Origin: Clostridia bacterium
Lineage (GTDB): Bacteria; Bacillota; Clostridia; Oscillospirales; Ruminococcaceae
Direction: 5' to 3'
NCBI GenBank assembly: GCA_003246805.1
Contig: QKDG01000086.1
Location: 1-6,382 of the forward strand
Length of the DNA stretch: 6,382 bases
The notes below the pieces were generated by a model that ran no database searches, was not told the DNA's origin, and saw only the letters and a program-made list of their open reading frames with translations. This document shows positions 1 through 5,426 of the stretch, piece after piece (positions within the stretch are counted from its first letter, which is position 1; each line of letters starts with the position of its first letter). The translations under genes and the position numbers were made by a program.

Positions 1-1234
1 ACAGCGTGAAATTGAAAAAATCCTGTATACGTTGACTTCATGCATAGATGATTTTAAAAAGGAAATAAAGCTGAATATTGAGGCAATTGAAACGCTTGAT
101 TTTATTTTTGCAAAAGGTAAGCTAAGCAGTGCTATGAAAGCGGTTGAAGCTAAAACAAATACAAAAGGCTTTATAAAAATTACAGGCGGAAAGCACCCTC
201 TTCTGAAACAGTCCGAATGTGTGCCTCTTGATTTTGAGCTTGGGAATGGGATTAAGGGAATTATTATTACAGGACCAAACACAGGCGGAAAAACTGTCGC
301 TTTAAAGACGGTCGGATTATTTACAATGATGGCGCAGTGCGGACTTCATGTGCCATGTATTGAAGCGGATTTGTGCATGACAGGGAATATTCTTTGTGAT
401 ATTGGTGACGGGCAAAGTATATCAGAAAATTTGTCGACTTTTTCGTCGCATATAAAAAACATTATCGAAATTCTGAACAAAACGAATGATGAGTCACTTG
501 TTCTGCTTGATGAGCTTGGCTCTGGGACGGATCCTGCTGAAGGAATGGGAATTGCTGTTTCAATTTTAGAGGAGCTTAAAAACAGAGGCTGTCTCTTTGT
601 TGCGACAACACATTATCCTGAGGTTAAGGAATATGCTGAAAAAACAGAGGGACTTATGAATGCAAGAATGACATTTGACCGTGAAACGCTGGCGCCTCTG
701 TATCAGCTTAAAATCGGCGAGGCAGGGGAAAGCTGTGCGTTATATATCGCAAAGCGTCTTGGGTTCCCGCAGAATATGCTGAAAAGAGCATACGATGAAG
801 CTTACAAAAAGCATAATTTGGTAAGCAAGGCTGATATAAATGCGGATTTTCTTGAGGATTATTCTTATGAAATCAAAGATACACAAATATCGCAAAATAG
901 GATTGTTAGACAGACGGAGCAGAAAAAATCAATACAAAGTCATGCTGAAAAATTTTCAATAGGTGACAGTGTTATTGTTTATCCTGAAAAAAAGCTGGGG
1001 ATAATATGCCAGACGTCAAACGCTAAGGGTGAGCTTGGTGTAATGATTCAAAAAAATAAAAAACTGATTAACCACAAGCGGATAAAGCTTAAAACGCCAG
1101 CCTCAGAGCTTTATCCACCTGATTATGATTTTTCGGTAATTTTTGATACTGTAGAAAACAGAAAAGCAAGGCATAAGCTTGATAAGGGGCATCATTCTGG
1201 TGTAGTTGTCCATATTGAGGATGAGCTGAAATAA
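1..1234 (+). CDS. MutS2-like DNA-binding ATPase lacking the Smr domain (5' truncated by window)
   Basis: This is the C-terminal part of a MutS-family protein, a dimeric ABC-type ATPase acting on DNA. The frame is open from base 2, so the TTG at 32 is an internal codon and the true start lies upstream. Visible are Walker A GPNTGGKT (272-295), the signature-like region around SENLSTFSSH, Walker B LVLLDELGSGTDPAEG with Asp-Glu at 509-514, and the switch histidine in TTHYPE (from 605). A lever/helical region follows, then a small KOW-like beta segment beginning FSIGDSVIVYPEKKLG. Canonical MutS2 is about 780 residues and ends in an Smr nuclease domain with an LDLHG motif. Here the protein stops after a short tail (YPPDYDFSVIFDTVENRKAR), so Smr is absent. 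Lacking Smr, it may be a MutS2-derived paralogue rather than a mismatch-repair or collision-nuclease MutS2; its role (recombination control, ribosome rescue or other) cannot be told from sequence. The gene is tail-to-tail with the PRPP synthetase gene. Confidence 0.9.
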   Translation, partial: QREIEKILYTLTSCIDDFKKEIKLNIEAIETLDFIFAKGKLSSAMKAVEAKTNTKGFIKITGGKHPLLKQSECVPLDFELGNGIKGIIITGPNTGGKTVALKTVGLFTMMAQCGLHVPCIEADLCMTGNILCDIGDGQSISENLSTFSSHIKNIIEILNKTNDESLVLLDELGSGTDPAEGMGIAVSILEELKNRGCLFVATTHYPEVKEYAEKTEGLMNARMTFDRETLAPLYQLKIGEAGESCALYIAKRLGFPQNMLKRAYDEAYKKHNLVSKADINADFLEDYSYEIKDTQISQNRIVRQTEQKKSIQSHAEKFSIGDSVIVYPEKKLGIICQTSNAKGELGVMIQKNKKLINHKRIKLKTPASELYPPDYDFSVIFDTVENRKARHKLDKGHHSGVVVHIEDELK

Positions 1235-1257
1235 AGTGTAATAATAAAACAGTAGTG

Positions 1258-1300
1258 CTTTTACAAGGAACTGGTCAGCTTGTAGCAAAAGTCCTTTTCT
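1258..1300 (+). terminator. Possible weak terminator or structured 3' end of the MutS2-like gene
   Basis: Two mutually exclusive hairpins can form just after the stop codon at 1234. One pairs 1258-1267 with 1279-1291, with a 3-nt bulge at 1284-1286. The other pairs AAGGA-CT (1265-1272) with AGTCCTT (1290-1296), followed by a short, interrupted T-rich stretch. The second resembles a weak intrinsic terminator, but the U-tract is poor. No better plus-strand terminator is seen before the convergent gene. Confidence 0.25.
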
Positions 1301-1330
1301 ACAATTTTATTATAAATTTAAGCACGTATT

Positions 1331-1366
1331 TGCGGGGGATTTGCGGTAGCCCCCACACCCTTCGCA
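1331..1366. repeat. GC-rich hairpin in AT-rich intergenic DNA
   Basis: Five G (1334-1338) face five C (1350-1354) across an 11-nt loop, and an outer TGCG (1331-1334) faces CGCA (1363-1366). Base composition differs sharply from the surrounding AT-rich sequence. No T-tract follows directly on either strand, so it is not a simple intrinsic terminator. It could be one copy of a dispersed palindromic repeat, but only one copy lies in this window. Confidence 0.35.
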
Positions 1367-1395
1367 TAAAAAATCATAGTTTTTCGACACTCTGA

Positions 1396-1423
1396 AAGCT
1401 ACAATCATTTATTGTTGCAGCTT
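1396..1423. other. Potential bulged hairpin in the convergent intergenic gap
   Basis: AAGCT-ACAAT (1396-1405) can pair with ATTGT-(TGC bulge)-AGCTT (1411-1423) around a 5-nt loop, CATTT. The arrangement of 5 bp, a 3-nt bulge and 5 bp mirrors the hairpin at 1258-1291, and both 3' arms carry a CAGCTTGTnGC-like sequence. No function is assigned. Confidence 0.3.
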
Positions 1424-1430
1424 GTTGCTT

Positions 1431-1463
1431 AAAAAAATTAGCAGCCTTTAAGGCTGCTAAAAA
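1431..1463 (-). terminator. Rho-independent terminator of the PRPP synthetase gene
   Basis: A 9-bp perfect stem (1438-1446 with 1452-1460, containing AGCAGCC/GGCTGCT) encloses a 5-nt loop. On the minus strand it is followed directly by seven T (complement of A1431-A1437). It lies 11 nt beyond the stop codon of the minus-strand gene. The plus-strand side lacks a U-tract, so it works best for minus-strand transcripts. Confidence 0.88.
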
Positions 1464-1470
1464 TTTATTA

Positions 1471-2607
1471 TTATCTTGAAGCCAACAAGGCTTTTATTTT
1501 TGCATGTGGGTCAATAATATTGCTTATTGAAATATTGTGGTTGAGTGCTGCTATAAAATATGCAATATATTTTGACATATCAACCTCATGGAACCATTCC
1601 CGTGACTTTAACGCATCAGTTCGGTAGGTAAGGTTAGTGCCGAAAACACCGTCAATAATACCATCTTTATAAGCCTTGTCAAAGGTATCAAGGCCGTTTG
1701 TGAAAATTGCATAGGTAGCATAAGAGAATATTCTTCTTGCTTTTCTCTTTTTAAGCTCATAGGCAATATCAAGCATAGATTCGCCAGATGAAATAATGTC
1801 ATCAGCTATGAACACATCTTTATTTTCTACGCTGTTGCCAAGATATTCATGGGCAACAATAGGGTTTCTACCATTAACAATTACTGAATAATCACGTCGT
1901 TTATAGAACATTCCAAGGTCAACCCCAAGAACAGAAGCATAATACATGTTTCTGCTGATAGCACCTTCGTCAGGGCTTACAATCATAAAGTTGTTTTTGT
2001 CAAGTCTTAAATCTTTGAGGTTTGAAAGCATTGCCTTTAAAACCTGGTAGGAAGGCATGATATTGTCGAATCCCATTAAAGGAATAGCGTTCTGAACACG
2101 AGGGTCATGTGCATCAAAGGTTACAATGTTTGAAACGCCTGAATTCATAAGCTCCTGCAAAGCAACAGCACAATCAAGAGATTCACGATAATTTCTTCTG
2201 TGCTGACGCCCACCATACAGCAGTGGCATAATAACATTTATTCTGCTTGCTTTTCCCCCTGCAGCCTGAATAATTCTTTTCAAATCCTGATAGTGGTCAT
2301 CGGGTGACATCGCATTTTCATTGTCAAAAAGCTTATACTTGCAGTTGTAGTTACCAACATCACAAAGAATGAACAAATCATCACCACGGATTGTTTGCTT
2401 GATTAAAGCTTTGCTGTCGCCTGATGAAAAACGGGGACAATCAGTCTCAATCATAAAAGAGCTGTTGCTATAACCACTTTGCTCAGACCAATCGACAAGA
2501 TGCTTATTTACCTTTTCGCCAAGCTCTTTTGCTCCGTCCATTACAATTACTCCAAGGGGTGCAACCCTTGTGCTGGGATCAAACAAGAAACTGTTATTAA
2601 CTTCCAT
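1471..2607 (-). CDS. prs: Ribose-phosphate pyrophosphokinase (PRPP synthetase), long form
   Basis: It makes PRPP from ribose 5-phosphate and ATP in the cytoplasm, feeding purine, pyrimidine, NAD, His and Trp synthesis. At 378 residues it is longer than the usual 310-320. Visible motifs are: the ATP/PP-loop region YGGRQHRRNYRES (about 131-142), matching the RQDRK region; FDAHD (164-168), matching the DLHA metal site; VSPDEGAISR (210-219); the flexible catalytic loop KRRDY with Lys236 and Arg238, matching the KRR of Bacillus Prs; and the PRPP loop ADDIISSGES (268-277). The last differs from the classical DDIIDTAGT and is nearer the DDIISTGGT type. The extra length sits mainly in the N-terminal half (about 40-110) and the C-terminal tail. 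The ATG at 2607 is preceded by AGGTAGG and AAAGG. The gene is monocistronic, with its own terminator downstream, and is divergent from murD. The divergence could mean altered allosteric control; that is inference. Confidence 0.92.
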   Translation of the reverse strand: MEVNNSFLFDPSTRVAPLGVIVMDGAKELGEKVNKHLVDWSEQSGYSNSSFMIETDCPRFSSGDSKALIKQTIRGDDLFILCDVGNYNCKYKLFDNENAMSPDDHYQDLKRIIQAAGGKASRINVIMPLLYGGRQHRRNYRESLDCAVALQELMNSGVSNIVTFDAHDPRVQNAIPLMGFDNIMPSYQVLKAMLSNLKDLRLDKNNFMIVSPDEGAISRNMYYASVLGVDLGMFYKRRDYSVIVNGRNPIVAHEYLGNSVENKDVFIADDIISSGESMLDIAYELKKRKARRIFSYATYAIFTNGLDTFDKAYKDGIIDGVFGTNLTYRTDALKSREWFHEVDMSKYIAYFIAALNHNISISNIIDPHAKIKALLASR

Positions 2608-2608
2608 A

Positions 2609-2622
2609 CCTACCTAGCCTTT
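2609..2622 (-). promoter_or_regulatory. Ribosome binding site region of prs
   Basis: Read on the minus strand, AAAGG (2618-2622) is followed by AGGTAGG (2609-2615) just before the ATG at 2607. The AAAGG has a 10-nt spacer, while the AGGTAGG lies almost against the start codon. Either could pair with 16S rRNA, and both support this start. Confidence 0.5.
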
Positions 2623-2665
2623 CATTCTTAAAATGTATAGTGATTCTGATAAACAACAAATTGTG

Positions 2666-2695
2666 ATTATAATATACAGTCCAGCCAAAAGATAA
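2666..2695 (-). promoter_or_regulatory. Candidate prs promoter (proximal)
   Basis: On the minus strand a perfect TATAAT (complement of 2666-2671) is preceded by a weak TTATCT-like -35 at an 18-bp spacing. It would give a 5' leader of roughly 50 nt. The region is so AT-rich that chance matches are likely. Confidence 0.35.
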
Positions 2696-2809
2696 AATGT
2701 AAAACAAAAAAATATAAAAGTATTCCTGCTAATGAATTTATAAAGCAATTAAAAAATAAAAACACAAAAACATAATTATGATTTTACACAGAATATACAA
2801 ACCTATACA

Positions 2810-2838
2810 ATTATAAAGCATTGTTTTTTATAATACAA
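2810..2838 (-). promoter_or_regulatory. Candidate prs promoter (distal)
   Basis: On the minus strand TTGTAT (complement of 2833-2838) and TATAAT (complement of 2810-2815) are separated by exactly 17 bp. Its elements fit consensus better than the proximal candidate, but it would give a leader of about 200 nt. Use of either site is unproven. Confidence 0.35.
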
Positions 2839-2918
2839 TACCTTTCGAGCGAAATATACTTTTTTCACAAAAAGTGCAGTCTGCAACACTAATATTTTAT
2901 ACACCCAATACGTCACAG

Positions 2919-2947
2919 TTGCTATTTTAAGGGATATGAGCTATAAT
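2919..2947 (+). promoter_or_regulatory. Sigma-A-type promoter of the murD operon
   Basis: TTGCTA (2919-2924) and a perfect TATAAT (2942-2947) are separated by 17 bp. The predicted transcription start is near 2954, giving a leader of about 40 nt that includes the ribosome binding site. This is the best promoter match in the window and would drive murD and both M42 genes. Confidence 0.7.
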
Positions 2948-2981
2948 ATTTATTTGAAAGAAAATTATTTTAATATTATTC

Positions 2982-2988
2982 GGAGGAG
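2982..2988 (+). promoter_or_regulatory. Strong ribosome binding site of murD
   Basis: GGAGGAG lies 5-7 nt before the ATG at 2994, a near-perfect Shine-Dalgarno sequence that fixes the murD start. Confidence 0.85.
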
Positions 2989-2993
2989 TTTTT

Positions 2994-4388
2994 ATGACAA
3001 AGGCAGAGCAGTTTTATCAGGATATTAAAGGAAAGAAAATAGCTTTTATCGGAACTGGTGTCAGCCATATTGAGCTTATCAGGCTGTTTTTAAAAAAGAA
3101 GCTTGACGTAACAATTTGTGATAAGAAAAATAAAGAGGATTTCAACTCTGATTTATATAGCCAGCTTGCAGTAAGCGGGGCAAAATTCTCACTTGGTGAG
3201 AATTATCTTGATGCGATTTACTCCTGTGACGTTATTTTCAGAACACCAGGGATGTATTATAACCATACGTCGATAAAAAAAGCAAGGGAAATGGGCATTG
3301 TTGTTACCTCAGAGATGGAGGTTTTCTTTGACATCTGCCCTTGCAAAATATACGCAGTGACAGGGTCAGACGGTAAAACAACTACCACAACCCTAATAAG
3401 TGAATTTTTTAAGGCTGATGGCAGAACAGTCCACCTTGGCGGGAATATAGGCAGGGCTTTGTTGCCTGTTGCCGAAAATATATGTGATACAGATATAGCA
3501 GTCGTTGAGCTTTCAAGCTTTCAGCTATTATCAATGAGACAATCACCTGATGTGGCAGTTATAACAAATATTGCACCAAATCATCTTGATGTTCACGGAA
3601 CAATGGAGGAATACATAGAATCAAAAACAAATATCATTCTGCATCAGAATGCATTTTCAAAAACTGTATTAAACAACGATAATGCGCCAACAATCAAACT
3701 GAAAGATATGGTAAGAGGAAGGCTTGCAACATTCAGCAGGAAGGAAAAGGTCCACAACGGTGCATTTCTGGACGATAAAGGCAACCTTTGCTATTCCGAT
3801 TATGACGAAGTAACGACTATTCTGCCTATGGGAGAAATAAAAATTCCGGGCATACACAACGTTGAAAATTACCTTACAGCTATCACAGCAGTGTGGGGAG
3901 AGGTTAATGCTGAAAGCATAATCAAGGTAGCACGAGAATTCGGTGGAGTTGAGCACAGGATAGAATTTGTCCGTGAGATTGACGGCGTAAGATGGTATAA
4001 CGACAGTATTGCAACATCTCCCACAAGAGTATTGGCAGGGCTTGCTTCTTTTAACCAAAAGCTTATTGTTATAGCAGGTGGATACGATAAAAAAATCCCT
4101 TTTGAGCCACTTGCTAAGCCTGTTAATGAAAAGGTTAAAACACTGATACTTTTAGGCGTTACAGCAGATAAAATTGAGAAAGCCGTAAAAAGCTATGAAG
4201 GCTTTGACGAAGATAAGCTGAAAATAATAAAGGTAAATTCCCTTGAAGAAGCTATTAACACGGCAAAGGATATCGCTGAAAAAGGGGATATAGTAACATT
4301 GTCACCTGCGTGTGCAAGCTTTGATATGTATCCAAACTTTGAGGCAAGGGGGCACCATTTTAAAAGGCTTGTAAATGAATTGAAATAG
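2994..4388 (+). CDS. murD: UDP-N-acetylmuramoyl-L-alanine--D-glutamate ligase
   Basis: This cytoplasmic Mur ligase adds D-glutamate to UDP-MurNAc-L-Ala, using ATP, in peptidoglycan precursor synthesis. The 464 residues match a full-length MurD. Domain 1 (about 1-115) has a Rossmann-like UDP-binding start, IAFIGTGVSHIELIRLF. The central ATPase domain shows the P-loop GSDGKTTTTT (124-133), GGNIGRAL (149-156), VELSSFQL (171-178) and NIAPNHLDVHG (192-202, with the conserved His197). Lys211 in ESKTNII is the expected carbamylated lysine. Domain 3 begins near GVEHRIEFV (318-326), with the WYNDSIATSPTR segment (334-345), AGGYDKKIPF (361-370) and LSPACASFDMYPNFEARG (436-453), which are typical of MurD. 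It heads an operon with two M42 peptidase genes. None of the usual mraY, ftsW or murG neighbours is visible. Confidence 0.97.
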   Translation: MTKAEQFYQDIKGKKIAFIGTGVSHIELIRLFLKKKLDVTICDKKNKEDFNSDLYSQLAVSGAKFSLGENYLDAIYSCDVIFRTPGMYYNHTSIKKAREMGIVVTSEMEVFFDICPCKIYAVTGSDGKTTTTTLISEFFKADGRTVHLGGNIGRALLPVAENICDTDIAVVELSSFQLLSMRQSPDVAVITNIAPNHLDVHGTMEEYIESKTNIILHQNAFSKTVLNNDNAPTIKLKDMVRGRLATFSRKEKVHNGAFLDDKGNLCYSDYDEVTTILPMGEIKIPGIHNVENYLTAITAVWGEVNAESIIKVAREFGGVEHRIEFVREIDGVRWYNDSIATSPTRVLAGLASFNQKLIVIAGGYDKKIPFEPLAKPVNEKVKTLILLGVTADKIEKAVKSYEGFDEDKLKIIKVNSLEEAINTAKDIAEKGDIVTLSPACASFDMYPNFEARGHHFKRLVNELK

Positions 4389-4390
4389 AT

Positions 4391-4395
4391 AAGGA
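4391..4395 (+). promoter_or_regulatory. Ribosome binding site of the first M42 gene
   Basis: AAGGA lies 8 nt before the ATG at 4404, inside the 15-nt gap after the murD stop. No promoter or terminator fits in that gap, so co-transcription with murD is expected. Confidence 0.65.
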
Positions 4396-4403
4396 CTGAT
4401 TTT

Positions 4404-5426
4404 ATGAATATAAAGAATAATCTTTTTAAGCTGACCTCAGCTGTTGGTGTTGCCGGGGATGAATTGAATGCTTCTATTGTTGCCTGCGAAATGCTAAGGG
4501 AGTATTGCAATGATGCAAATATAGATTATTTTGGGAATGTGACAGGGAGCATTGGTGAAAGAAATGATGAAAAGCCACATATTCTCCTTGATGCTCACAT
4601 TGATGAAATAGGCTTTATAGTAACATTCATTGCTGACGATGGCTTTTTAAAAGTATCAAACTGTGGCGGAATAGACAGAAGATTATTGCTTGCTCAGCAG
4701 GTTACTGTTTTTGGGGAAAAGCCTGTAAAGGGAGTAATTACATCTACCCCCCCTCATCTTGAAGAAGATAATAAAAAGCTCCCAAAAGTGGACGGTATTT
4801 TTATTGATATAGGAATGCCAAAAGCAAAGGCTGAACAAATAGTGCGCTTAGGCGACAGAGTAATAATCGACAGCTTTTCTTGTGAGCTTTTGAATAACCG
4901 TCTGGTTTCAAAAGCTATTGATGACAGGGCGGGCGTTTTGGCTATATTATATGCCCTTGAAAAAGTAAAGGGTAAAAAGCTTGCTTATTCTGTTACTGCA
5001 CTTTTTTCAGCACAGGAGGAAACCGGAGAAAGAGGGGCAAAAATCGCAGCATTTAAAATCAAGCCAGATTTGGCAATAGCAGTTGACGTTTCATTTGCCT
5101 TAACTGCTGATGACAGCGAGCATAAATGTGGCAAAATGGCTGAGGGTGTTATGATTGGCGTAGCACCATCTTTAAGCAAAGAAATGAGCAACAACCTAAT
5201 ATCTCTTGCAAAAGAGAATAATATACCATATCAGATTGAGGTTATGAATGGCACAACAGGAACAAACGCAGATGAAATCGGCGTTTCGGGAAAAGGTGTA
5301 AAAGTTGTAACATTATCCTTGCCTTTAAAATATATGCATACCCCTGTTGAGGTAATTGATATTAAGGATATTGAAAGCACAGGCAATCTGATAGCTGAAT
5401 TTTTAATCAACGGGGGTGTGAGATAG
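4404..5426 (+). CDS. M42 family metallo-aminopeptidase (first of a tandem pair)
   Basis: This is a cytoplasmic, co-catalytic metal aminopeptidase of the glutamyl-aminopeptidase/TET (YsdC/FrvX-like) family, which forms large tetrahedral dodecamers and trims N-terminal residues from peptides. The 340 residues match the family length. All expected metal and catalytic residues are visible: His65 in DAHIDEIG; the bridging Asp173 in KAIDDRAG (171-177 region); the Glu205-Glu206 pair in SAQEETGERGAK (catalytic base and ligand); Asp228 in AIAVDVS; and His312 in LKYMHTPVE. The regulatory/dimerisation insert lies at about 78-165. GTTGTNADEIGVSGKG (283-298) matches the substrate-side GTDA region. There is no signal peptide. 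Substrate preference cannot be read from sequence, and the older cellulase/endoglucanase label for this family is misleading. The stop codon overlaps the start of the next gene. Confidence 0.93.
   Translation: MNIKNNLFKLTSAVGVAGDELNASIVACEMLREYCNDANIDYFGNVTGSIGERNDEKPHILLDAHIDEIGFIVTFIADDGFLKVSNCGGIDRRLLLAQQVTVFGEKPVKGVITSTPPHLEEDNKKLPKVDGIFIDIGMPKAKAEQIVRLGDRVIIDSFSCELLNNRLVSKAIDDRAGVLAILYALEKVKGKKLAYSVTALFSAQEETGERGAKIAAFKIKPDLAIAVDVSFALTADDSEHKCGKMAEGVMIGVAPSLSKEMSNNLISLAKENNIPYQIEVMNGTTGTNADEIGVSGKGVKVVTLSLPLKYMHTPVEVIDIKDIESTGNLIAEFLINGGVR
5412..5418 (+). promoter_or_regulatory. Ribosome binding site of the second M42 gene, inside the first
   Basis: GGGGGTG differs by one base from the ideal GGAGGTG and lies 7 nt before the GTG start at 5426, within the last codons of the upstream gene. 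It supports the GTG start and translational coupling. Confidence 0.6.

Larger units (their letters stand above)
2608..2993. other. AT-rich divergent intergenic region with small palindromes
   Basis: This 386-bp gap between divergent prs and murD carries no credible gene. It holds promoters in both directions plus several small symmetric elements: CATAATTATG (2771-2780, perfect 10-bp palindrome); TTTCG-AG-CGAAA (2843-2854); ACTTTTT-TCAC-AAAAAGT (2858-2875, 7-bp arms); and TGCAG-T-CTGCA (2875-2885). TTATAAAGCA occurs twice (2738-2747 and 2811-2820). The cluster at 2843-2885 lies upstream of the murD -35 box and could hold an operator, but no known binding consensus is recognised. Confidence 0.5.

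Noticed and set aside
32..34. TTG as the start codon of the MutS2-like gene
   Set aside because: The reading frame continues upstream to base 2 with family-like sequence, and no ribosome binding site precedes the TTG; the gene is simply cut by the window edge.
1103..1288. 61-codon minus-strand frame overlapping the end of the MutS2-like gene
   Set aside because: It is mostly antisense to the coding region, has no family resemblance, and gives no sign of being a gene.
1235..1470. Frameshifted Smr domain downstream of the MutS2-like gene
   Set aside because: The gap is short, has stops in all frames and shows no LDLHG-like sequence, so a recent frameshift that split off Smr is not supported.
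2608..2993. Riboswitch, T-box or small gene in the divergent intergenic region
   Set aside because: There is no conserved riboswitch core, T-box motif or terminator/antiterminator pair, and the predicted murD leader is only about 40 nt; no open frame with a ribosome binding site is seen.
3669..4058. 129-codon minus-strand frame inside murD
   Set aside because: It is a shadow of the well-supported murD reading frame, rich in Cys/Tyr as expected from antisense translation.
4193..4510. 105-codon minus-strand frame across the murD/M42 junction
   Set aside because: It is antisense to two solid genes, with no recognisable domain.
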